A DNA stretch of 64,000 nucleotides from Mucor racemosus. Lineage: Eukaryota > Mucoromycota > Mucoromycetes > Mucorales > Mucoraceae. The stretch is from NCBI GenBank assembly GCA_027405735.1, contig JAPEHQ010000020.1, forward strand, positions 372,001-436,000. The letters are read 5' to 3'. The translations under genes and the position numbers were made by a program. The notes under the pieces are model-generated. The model was given only the letters and a program-made list of their open reading frames with translations, made no database searches and was not told the DNA's origin. This document shows, piece after piece, positions 1 through 8,313 of this stretch; the first letter of the stretch is position 1, and every line of letters starts with the position of its first letter.

Positions 1-32
1 TTCACATCGCAAACTTTAAGAAATCAACTTAC

Positions 33-443
33 GCTATCATTATCGCTGTTAAATAAACTAGGATTGCTTTTACAAGATGTAGATTTATAGTCTTCATCTG
101 TAACGCTTGATTGAAACGATTTATCTGTTGTCAGAAAACTGTTAGGTCTTTGTTGTTGATGGCTTGCATAAATAGAATTTTCCTGTGCTTCTACATCTAA
201 TTGATCAAATGTCTGTTGTAATAATTCTGCTGTATTTTCCTTTGTACCATCGTCTTCTGTAACAAGAGAATGCAGCTGCCGTTCGATATTGAGTGTATAT
301 ACAGAAGAACGATTTGATAACAACAGATTAGTACTATTGTTACTACCACTATGTAAACTAGTAGTTGACGAATTTGCAAAAAATTCTGCATTATGCCGCC
401 CATAAAATGGGAGTTGTTTACGAATAGTTTGTGGTGAATCCAT
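33..443 (-). CDS. Unknown protein, first coding exon only (partial gene)
   Basis: An open exon of 137 codons starts with ATG at 443 and runs leftward. At 33 it meets a good donor (GTAAGT on the minus strand), and reading through would give a stop two codons later, so the gene most likely continues beyond the left edge. The visible protein is rich in Ser, Thr, Asn and Gln, with short basic and acidic stretches and no recognisable domain. It looks like a disordered N-terminal region, as seen in many fungal regulatory proteins. I do not recognise the family. The exon could also be the whole gene if the intron is not used. Confidence 0.6.
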
Positions 444-1299
444 TAGAATAATAAGAGAAAAGTAGAGAAAACATTCAGAAACAGAAATGGTGATTTTCTT
501 TTAGAAAAGTGAAACCTCTGTTCTAGATGGATGTTCAGAGGTGGGTAAGTAAATGCCGCGTTGAATTAATTGATCGTTACTTTCTAATAATACCAATACG
601 AACAATAAAATATATGAACTGCTGCCTGTTAAGGTATGAAGATTATATTTATTTAGTCCATCGATTCAGGTGCGATAGGCAATGAATTAAAAAAAAATAT
701 GACCATCTTAACTGTACTTAACAATTTCAAATCTCACCGCTTAAAAAAAGATGATAATAGCCGAACTTGTATTCCTTAAAGTGTCTGGAAGACTGTAATG
801 GTTGCTCATTCCGCTGAATGCCATGCTCAAATTTTATAAGTTGTGAGATGCAGAAATTCTAGACAAAATCAAAGGTTTTTTCAAATTCACCCAACAAATC
901 GCATTGTAATCCCTAGTAACTGGCAGCAGGCAGTTTAATGTTATTTGTACCCTTCAAAAAGTTGCATAACCAAATCGCGATAATTGTGAGAAATGTACTC
1001 TGCAAAGATTTTATACAAATCTTGAAATTCTATGATGTACAAGGAGGTAAAAAAAAAAAAAAAAAAAAGCTATGTTTCATCACGGTGGTTATTCCTTTAT
1101 TATTGATATTCCATATTCTATAGAAAATAAATAACACATTATAGCTATGACTTGCAGACTGTAATATCTATTAATATGCTACTTTGATTCAATAACCTGG
1201 TTCAAGGAGTACTTATAATTTACGAGTTTTTGGATTTCTTTTTACCACAATCTTTAATAAATTTTTTCAGTTCTACATACCTGTATTATTGGTAGGTAA
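444..1299. other. Gene-free sequence
   Basis: No supported coding sequence. There is an A19 run at about 1048-1067. The 5' flank of the gene at 443 would lie in the first few hundred bases. Confidence 0.6.
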
Positions 1300-1836
1300 T
1301 GTTTAGGATATAGACTGGACTGAGTACATTCAGTACTAATAGAAGTACTCAAAGAATTATTTAGACATGAATCTTAGAGTGATAAGTATGGGGATATAAC
1401 GATGTATTGCACTTTTATTTCATTTAGTTATGTTAAATTTAGTCTATGGTAAATGGTGTAGCCTGAAATCCTGAATTTGAGATAATCATGAATTCGTTCC
1501 TGAGAATGGAATCCAGCTATCCCATGTGTGTAAACATTCACCGTCTAAAGTTAATTAGGCATGAATACTCTAGATACTTAACTTGGCCTTATTCTACTAA
1601 ACTTGCTCTGGTCAATCTATTATGTCGTCATGTTGTAATCAACTATTTCCTCAAGGTGATTAAATCATTCATACGCACTGTATTATAGACTTTATATCCG
1701 CGTTTCCAAAACATATAAATACCCTGAATCCTGATATCCTTAGACATAGATCATTATCTTTTTACTTACAATATGCTCAATAAATATATCTAGTTTTAAC
1801 TTTATTTTCTAGTTATTTCATTGCGTATATTAAACA
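1300..1836 (+). mobile_element. Solo LTR, family A
   Basis: About 537 bp beginning TGTTTAGGA and ending TAAACA. It is homologous along its whole length to the copies at 21819-22364 and, inverted, 35919-36854. It carries a TATA-like box (CATATAAATACC near 1710) and an AATAAATATA signal near 1778, as expected of an LTR with promoter and poly(A) site. The 5-bp flanks (ggtaa / gcttc) do not match, so this copy has lost its target duplication or arose by recombination between elements. No internal retrotransposon sequence is attached. Confidence 0.75.
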
Positions 1837-2195
1837 GCTTCAATTGAACACAATAATAAAAGCATGCTAAAGATATAAAATGCTTTTTGAACCATGCATG
1901 CCGCGTAAACGATAGCGCTCTTGATCACAGCATAGTCAATTACGCAAATGACATATATATTAAAAAGGCTTCTATCTAAATCAATCATCTTAGTCAACTA
2001 CTCCTCTGTGTCATAGTTGGACTATCAGTATAAACAAGGTTCAAACATATAAAAATTACTCCTTAGTTCAAGATTACAGAAAATAGACATGACCATAATA
2101 AATAACCATTCTCAAAAAACCTATACTATCACAATTGACATATAATCCCTTATGCACAATGCTCTGCATGATTACCATTTAAATATTAAATCAAT

Positions 2196-2779
2196 TGTTT
2201 AGGATACTGACTAAATATTGAGCTTGATTATAAAATATTAAATCATGAGCACAGAAGGCATTGTTCATCGTAAGTTCTTAATAGGTCATCCAGACATGAC
2301 CATTGGAGTTATAAATATTGAGGAATGATGCATATAAACTTTATTTGAATTATGAAATAAGGTGGGGTGATTATATTATATGTTATATTTAGTCTAAGGT
2401 GATGTGGTATTATTTAAGCTGAGCCAATGTAAATCTGTACCTGCGATTCGCATTAGTTCTTACATTATAAAGAACATTCTCCTGTTTAATTAACCATAAA
2501 AAAATATTCCATCAATTTAACTTTGCCTCCTCCTTATCGGAACTGGTTCTGGTCAATCTATTCCCATCAAAACATTCTACAATTAGTCTTCCGAATTCTG
2601 AAATCATGATTTAACTATCAAACGTTATACCCATATCCGCACTTGCAAAACATATAAATACCTGATCTCTTATACTCACAGTTTGACATCTTCATATTTT
2701 TTTCCTTATAAATATATTTAAATAAATATGTCTAGTTCTAATTGTATTTTAGCTGGCTATCTTTAAGTATATATAAACA
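2196..2779 (+). mobile_element. Solo LTR, family B, with 5-bp TSD
   Basis: 584 bp, beginning TGTTTAGGATAC and ending TATAAACA, flanked by a perfect 5-bp target-site duplication TCAAT (2191-2195 and 2780-2784). It shares its terminal sequences, TATA-like box and poly(A) signal arrangement with family A, so A and B look like diverged relatives. Interrupted copies of family B lie at 21776-23315 and from 35762. No internal domain follows, so this is a solo LTR. Confidence 0.85.
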
Positions 2780-2784
2780 TCAAT

Positions 2785-3299
2785 AACAATGTACTTTAAA
2801 TTGCAAGATTACTAAAGCTAGCTTTCTTCAAATCTGGTGAAATAAAAATCATCTATATCATCATAATACCCTTATACATTCTCAGTGATTTTAAATCTGG
2901 AGAGCTCTTTTATGTTAAAACCCTGAACTGGTTATGATTGTATTTCTGCTGCTTTTATTCTAGTAAATAACGTCGTCATTTACTGCAATAATCTTGATAG
3001 TGAATTTCAAGATGTTTCCTTGGATACTGACGGGCAACTGCAGCCCAATTGGTTGGCCACCGCAACTGTCTCCTCTTCACCTCTGGTATTGTTTCTTTGC
3101 TACGCCATCCTTTGTCTTCTGCTTATTTCTTAGGTTGAATTGGTTGCAATTTCTGCTTTGGCTATTGCGAATCACGAAGTGTTATTTTTATTGTACTTTT
3201 ATCCTAGGTTACTTCATACTATATTAAATTTCTATATTATGTATAGCCTACTTTACCTCAGTTTGACACCTTATTGGCGAGCATTTTGCCTCATAGTTG
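2785..3299. other. Gene-free sequence
   Basis: Two short overlapping open frames exist near 2994-3322, but they lack any recognisable domain, codon pattern or splice context. I see no gene here. Confidence 0.5.
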
Positions 3300-3464
3300 T
3301 TTTTTTTTGTATTAAAGTGTAACTTTTATAGGGGGATTATGTATCAATTACAGGAAGGATCAAGATATTTTTTCTTGTTTTAAAGTGTATCTTTATTAAC
3401 TCCTAGGGGGGATTAGTTATATGTATCAAGCAGGGTCAAGTTGCTAGCAGCTTGAGCATCAGCA
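3300..3464 (-). mobile_element. LINE 3' end fragments (subfamily Z), two truncated copies
   Basis: Two short minus-strand LINE tails lie back to back. Each ends, read on the minus strand, with a TAA-containing 3' UTR, an AATAAAG or TTTAATAC stretch and a poly(A) run. The second one (about 3370-3464) still encodes the last residues of the LINE protein (AQAASNLTLLDTYN then stop), matching the C terminus encoded at 3888-3940. Both are cut at the 5' side, as usual for target-primed reverse transcription. Their continuation is interrupted at 3464 by the next insertion. Confidence 0.7.
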
Positions 3465-3796
3465 TTTTTTTTTTTTTTTTTTTTGTATGTAAATTTGTCT
3501 TTTATTAAAATAAAGAGTAAATATATGTGAAAATAAAATATTATGGAGGAGCTATTGTAGGAGGATTAACTCCAGCAGCTACCGTCCAAGAAGAAATAAA
3601 TAAAGCATTGTCTATCTTAAAACTATCCAAAATTGTGGATGTTCTCCATTGTTCCTCATCTATTATACATCTCCAGTGATACTTCCATAGGGAGCTAAAA
3701 ACTGTCCCCAGCAAAACCAAAACAGAAAAGTCTAAAGGTATCGATTCCATTGAGCACAAAGTAACTAACCTGACCAAATGGATAGATCGGTGGGGA
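3465..3796 (-). mobile_element. 5'-truncated LINE 3' end (subfamily X) inserted in another LINE tail
   Basis: Minus-strand copy with a T20 run at 3465-3484, which is its poly(A) tail. Next to the tail are an AATAAAAGACAAA-type 3' end and a coding remnant (3541-3777) matching the C terminus of the LINE ORF seen at 51400-51910. The insertion is flanked by a 14-bp duplication of the host LINE tail, cttgagcatcagca (3451-3464) and cttgagcatctgca (3797-3810), one mismatch. This proves insertion into the older copy. Confidence 0.8.
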
Positions 3797-3832
3797 CTTG
3801 AGCATCTGCAGAAAAAAAAAAAAAAAAAAAAA

Positions 3833-4116
3833 TTTTTTTTTTTTTTTTTTGTATTAAAGTGTATCTTTATTAGCTTCTAAATGAGGATTAATTATATGTA
3901 TCAAGCAGGGCCAAGTTGCTAGCAACTTGAGCACCTGCCGAAGGAAAAAGAGAGAAAAAAAGTAAACCATGATCCTGACGGACCATGTTGAAGACAAAGG
4001 ATGATATCCAAGGCTCCGTGTCTATGACACATCGCCAGTGATATTTCCAAAGCGTTGTGAACGCAGCACCCAGAACCACTAACACGTCTTCTTCTAATTC
4101 AACCATTTCTAGGGAG

Positions 4117-4118
<2 letters not shown>
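3833..4118 (-). mobile_element. 5'-truncated LINE 3' end (subfamily Z)
   Basis: Minus-strand copy. The T18 run at 3833-3850 is its poly(A) tail, followed by the 3' UTR and a coding remnant ending in AQVASNLALLDTYN (stop at 3888). The block LGAAFTTLWKYHWRC at about 4020-4080 is homologous to the other LINE fragments here. On the left its T-run abuts an A21 run (3812-3832), and its right side ends at an A33 run (4119-4151). No RT or endonuclease part remains. Confidence 0.75.
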
Positions 4119-4153
<35 letters not shown>

Positions 4154-4320
4154 TTAAAGACATCGCTCCAAAATCGTCTTATACAATTTTCCACCTATAC
4201 CATCACAAATTATACATTACATTTACCTATACGGAAAAGTGTTAAGCGTTACATTGACCTATATTAAGAGCATTTATGCGTTACAACAGAAGTATTCAAA
4301 ACCTTCTTTTATTAATTTAC

Positions 4321-4800
4321 GAATATTAATATAAATAACAAACTTTTTTCAACATATTTTATAATATTAAAAATTTTAGTTAAAAGTTTATATATTTATT
4401 TTGTTGCATTTTAAAAACAAAAATTTAAAAAATTTACAGTAATATTTTGTTAATTTTATAAAAATTTATTTAATTTGAATAATATTAATATTTTTAATGT
4501 ATTAATATTTTTTAATTTTTTAAAATTTTTATAAAATTAAATTACTTACAAGATTAATTTTTTAATTTGTTTATTTTTATACTTAGTCAATAGTAACAAT
4601 TTTTAATATAATAATATTACAATTTTATTTACATTTTTAATTAAATATTAATATTTTATACTGTTTACAATTTTAAAATATTTATATTTTTGTTTAAGTA
4701 TTAACATAAGTTTATTATATCTTTAATAACTACAAATATAAATTTACTTTATTTATATTAAAGTTAAAATTTTTAATTTATTTTATTTTGTACTAAAATT
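4321..4800. other. Extremely AT-rich core (about 8.5% GC)
   Basis: Counting the eight 60-base lines from 4321 to 4800 gives 41 G/C in 480 bases, about 8.5% GC, far below the rest of the window. It has no open reading frame and no obvious tandem repeat, only short A- and T-tracts. To its left lie minus-strand LINE 3' ends and to its right plus-strand LINE 3' ends. The arrangement recalls the short AT-rich centromere cores with LINE flanks described for Mucor, but that is inference. A decayed non-coding element or replication-origin-like sequence is equally possible. Confidence 0.55.
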
Positions 4801-5060
4801 TGTAAATAAATTTTAAACTTTTTTTGCAATGCTGCACAATTTATTACAAAAGTTACATATTTTAAATAAAGTGGCATAGGTTAGTATAACGCATAAATTT
4901 GGTGTGGCGTGTAAACTATGGTTTAGGTATTGTGAATGTTTCGGGTGCTGTGTAATGCATGATTTGCTGGTATAGGTGAATGTTTGCTGAAAGTTGTTAA
5001 AAGATGACTTCCGAGCTGCGTCCCTGTAGGGAAAATGGACCTTGGATTGCTTCTGCTTCT
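4801..5060. other. Spacer between AT-rich core and LINE insertion
   Basis: More balanced composition than the core. One 83-codon minus-strand frame exists but has no recognisable features. I cannot assign it. Confidence 0.4.
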
Positions 5061-5074
5061 GCAATTTTAAACAT

Positions 5075-5317
5075 TGCTGGGGACAGCTTTTAGCTCCCTA
5101 TGGAAGTATCACTGGAGATGTATAATAGATGAGGAACAATGGAGAGCAGCCACAATTTTAGATAGTTTTAAGATAGACGATGCTTTTTTTATTTCTTCTT
5201 GGGAGGTAGTTGCTGGGGTTAAAACTCCTGCAATAGCTCCTCTTCCATAGTATTTTAGTTTAGTATATAATTACTTTTTATTTTAATAAAAGACAAATTT
5301 CCATACAAAAAAAAAAG
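5075..5317 (+). mobile_element. 5'-truncated LINE 3' end (subfamily X) with perfect 14-bp TSD
   Basis: Only the last part of the LINE ORF is present (block WGQLLAPYGSITGDV in one frame, SSLWKYHWRC in the original frame), then the 3' UTR ending AATAAAAGACAAATTTCC and an A-tail. The flanks are a perfect 14-bp target-site duplication, gcaattttaaacat, at 5061-5074 and 5318-5331. This is a textbook target-primed reverse-transcription insertion and defines the 3' end of subfamily X. Confidence 0.9.
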
Positions 5318-5344
5318 GCAATTTTAAACATGGTAACAAGACTA

Positions 5345-5475
5345 TGGTTCACTTTTTTCACCTCTTCTTCCTTCCGCAGGTACTCAAGTTGCCAGTAACT
5401 TGTTCCTGTTTGCTGCATATAATAACCCCTTATAGGCAAATAAAGACACACTTTAATGCAAAAAAAAAGAAAAAA
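5345..5475 (+). mobile_element. LINE 3' end fragment (subfamily Z)
   Basis: Plus-strand tail. It encodes the terminal residues AGTQVASNLFLFAAYN and ends with AATAAAGACACACTTTAATGC plus an A-tail. It is homologous to the minus-strand copies at 3370-3464 and 3850-3940. The 5' boundary is approximate. Confidence 0.65.
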
Positions 5476-5867
5476 CCGGATATTATTTTGATAAATTCTA
5501 GTACAATGGTAACAGAGTTTGTAGCCAACTCTCAATGGCCTAATTGGTTTTATCTTAACTTGCCTATATCTTGTTTGTGCTTGTGTAATATGGTTGTAGC
5601 TACTTCTATCTCATTAAATCAAATTCATCATCGGTACCTTTTGAGCCATTTTCTAACAGCTGCTCCAGCTAATAATGATTTATACTACCTCAAGTAAGTT
5701 CATATTCCTGTATTGAAACAAATATTTTATACTCTATGCCCTCTGATAGATCGTCCAGGTTTCCTGCTTTTACTCGTCATGAATTACAAACAATTTATGA
5801 TGGTTATGATACGGATAATAGACGATCAACAGTTTTCTCGCAATCTCTGCATTCCTCCACGATAATA

Positions 5868-5998
5868 ATATAGTCTTTTCTTCTTTCTTGAACAAGGAGG
5901 CTTAGAAACACTACCTTGTTTACATCATTTTCATATAGATTTTAAAAAAAAATCCTAATAAAAGACAAAATTTGCATACAAAGAAAAAAAAAAGAAAC
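5868..5998 (+). mobile_element. LINE 3' end fragment (subfamily Y)
   Basis: From the block gataataatatagtc to the terminal CCTAATAAAAGACAAAATT and A-rich tail it parallels the 3' end of the larger copy at 6020-6735. Weakly similar sequence may extend upstream to about 5742. Confidence 0.6.
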
Positions 5999-6019
5999 AG
6001 TTTCTCACACTGGTATATA

Positions 6020-6735
6020 GATTCTGGGCCCAAAACAAGGCAGACCATTGCTCGGATTTCGTTGGGCGTTTTAAGAAGAGTCTGACACAAAGATTTCAAA
6101 CCGATCTCTCGTCTTATTCATCCTCCTCTGATGGTTCATCCTGCTATGTTACTGAAACCTTCAAGGTGGCGAATTTTCTAATCTTTATCATTGCCCTTAA
6201 AGGCTTTCACTCCCTGGTGGAGATTGATTCATGACAGAATTGGCTTTCGGGCTCGTCTTCACAAAATAAATCCGTTGAAATATTCTACCCTGTTATGCGG
6301 TCTTTGCAATGATATTTCTGAGGATCTTTATCATTTCCTGGTGGGTTGTCCTTTCAAATCCAATTTTTGGTTTGATGTGGTGACACATTTGCGATTAGAA
6401 AATGAGCTTCTAACGGAAGATGCAGTCTGGTGTGGTCTCACTGGCTTATGCCAAACTAATGGTGTTCCTCTGGATGATTCCATTTTAGAGGTTCTCAGCC
6501 CTGCCTTTCTCACTTTGTGGAAATTCCACGGGAAATGCATTATCCATGATGAATCCTGGCTTTCACCGCAGGTTTTCTGTTCATTTCTACAAGATAATAA
6601 TATAGTCCTTTCTTCTTTTTTGTATGAGAAGATTTAAAACCTCTACCTTGTTTATATAATTTCACATAAATTTGTTTTTTAAAAAGAATCCTAATAAAAG
6701 ACAAAATGGACTTACAAAAAAAGAAAAAGGTAGCA
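6020..6735 (+). mobile_element. 5'-truncated LINE with zf-RVT domain (subfamily Y)
   Basis: Contains an open frame (6191-6637) encoding the C-terminal zinc-binding domain that follows reverse transcriptase in many LINEs (zf-RVT type). The pattern is FTPWWRLIHDRIGFRARLHKIN, then C-x2-C ... DLYHFLVGC, then the conserved LWKFHGKCIIHDESW block. The 3' end is AATCCTAATAAAAGACAAAA with an A-rich tail. Upstream frame-broken sequence from about 6020 continues the homology. Reverse transcriptase and endonuclease are absent, so this is a dead 5'-truncated copy. Confidence 0.8.
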
Positions 6736-6739
6736 GAAT

Positions 6740-7548
6740 TCGTGAGTTAGGAATTTCCTTCACTCCAAAATCAACGGCAATTCTCTGGTGTAGATGGCTT
6801 CAGGCAGGCAGCTCCACCTCAGTAGTTTTTAACAACCACAATAATAGTCAAGTAAGCTATCGTTAATCAAACCAACCACATCAAGCCTAAAAACTGCACA
6901 ATGAATTTATAGAGAGGAATTACCATCACACACCATGGTTCTATTTCAAACGTTCATCAAATTCGTCAGCAAGCTCCCAGTATCGACAATCAGAAAACAA
7001 TAACAAGATGATTTAATTCAATCTTCCCTTTTTTTTTACGGTGAGATAGAGCGTACCTCATTGCTACTGGTCAGCCATTACTATACTCCAATTTGAAGGA
7101 TCCCAAGTTTGTTCAACAAAATTTAAATAACCCTATCTCTGCCAATTTTATGATATTTTACGATTGTAGAAATAGCCAGATGTTTGTAGATATTATAAGA
7201 ATGGAAAACCAACAGGAGCAATGATATACATTTACATGTGAGTTTCCTAATATAAAACGAATGTAATTAAAGAATAATAGTGATGGATTTTAGCCACTCT
7301 TCCTTTAAACCTAAAACAACCTTATCAAGCACTATTTAACAGTGTTAGTGAGATCTTGCACGATAAATACTATCAACGTCCACAATTAAATGTATTTCAT
7401 CCAACTGATGTTAATTTCCAATTAGTATGTTAAGAATCGTGTAACTCTATTCGCTCTTTTAAAGCAATTTTTGTTTTCTTTTGTTCTTTCTCTCTCCTTC
7501 TCATATAACAATACATTTAAATATTATTTTAAATAAAGTATAACTAAA
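6740..7548. other. Gene-free spacer and 5' flank of Vps2 gene
   Basis: No supported gene. The last 200-300 bases, with short pyrimidine-rich stretches (tctttctctctcc near 7487), are the likely promoter and 5' leader of the Vps2 gene. Confidence 0.5.
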
Positions 7549-8285
7549 ATGGTATTTGATTACATATAAAGATATAATATAATATAACATTAATATTGAT
7601 AATGATATAGGAATTCTTATTTGGTAAAAGAAAGACGCCAGCCGAGTTACTTCGACAACATCAAAGGTCTATTACAAAAGCCCAACGAGAACTTGACCGA
7701 GAAAGAGAAAAACTCGAAAGACAAGAAAAGAAGCTCATTTTGGATATCAAAAAGTCTGCCAAGGCTAATCAAATGGGGGCATGTAAAGTAATGGCTAAGG
7801 ACTTGGTCCGTACGCGCCGAAATGTACAAAAGTTTTATCAGATGAAAACTCAATTACAAGCAGTTGGTTTACGTATTCAAACGTTACGTTCAAGTCAACA
7901 AATGGCCGAGGCCATGAAAGGGGCTACAAAAGCGATGGGATCTATGAACAGACAAATGAACCTACCTCAAATACAAAAAATTATGATGGAATTTGAAAGA
8001 GAAAGTGAGATGATGGATATGAAGGACGAAATGATGGGCGACGCTATTGATGATGCTTTTGAAGAAGATGAAGATGAAGAAGAAAGCGACGAAATTGTTA
8101 ATAAAGTCTTGGATGAAATTGGAATTAGTTTCAATCAAGAGCTTGCAGATGTACCTACTGGTATTAAACAATCTGAACCTGCCATGTCATCTCCTGTTGC
8201 ATCAGAGAGAGTTGCTCAAACTGAGGGTTTATCTGCTGATGATGCTGCCTTACAGGCAAGATTAGATAATTTAAGAAGAGAATAA
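7549..8285 (+). CDS. VPS2: ESCRT-III subunit Vps2/CHMP2
   Basis: Encodes a 225-residue CHMP2A/Vps2-type ESCRT-III protein, which polymerises on endosomal membranes with Vps24 and Snf7 to bud vesicles and recruits Vps4. The basic N-terminal half (FLFGKRKTPAELLRQHQR, MAKDLVRTRR) and the helical core (MKGATKAMGSMNRQMNLPQI) are highly conserved. An acidic linker (EEDEDEEES) follows, and the C terminus ends with a MIM1 motif for the Vps4 MIT domain (LQARLDNLRRE). The model is exon 1 ATG only (7549-7551), intron 7552-7610, exon 2 7611-8285, giving the expected start MEFLFGK. Length matches the family (human 222). The stop lies 28 bp from the stop of the convergent HECT ligase gene. Confidence 0.93.
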
Positions 8286-8313
8286 AATCTGCAATACCCA
8301 TTTATTTTTATTT

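Noticed and set aside
197..403. Second open frame on the minus strand overlapping the first exon
   Set aside because: Shadow frame of the Ser/Asn-rich exon; no start context or domain.
1300..2784. LTR-A and LTR-B as the two ends of one retrotransposon
   Set aside because: They belong to different families, and the 360-bp gap has no coding sequence; LTR-B has its own perfect TCAAT duplication.
2994..3322. Two overlapping plus-strand frames rich in Leu, Phe and Cys
   Set aside because: Composition reflects T-rich DNA, no homology recognised, and they run into LINE tails.
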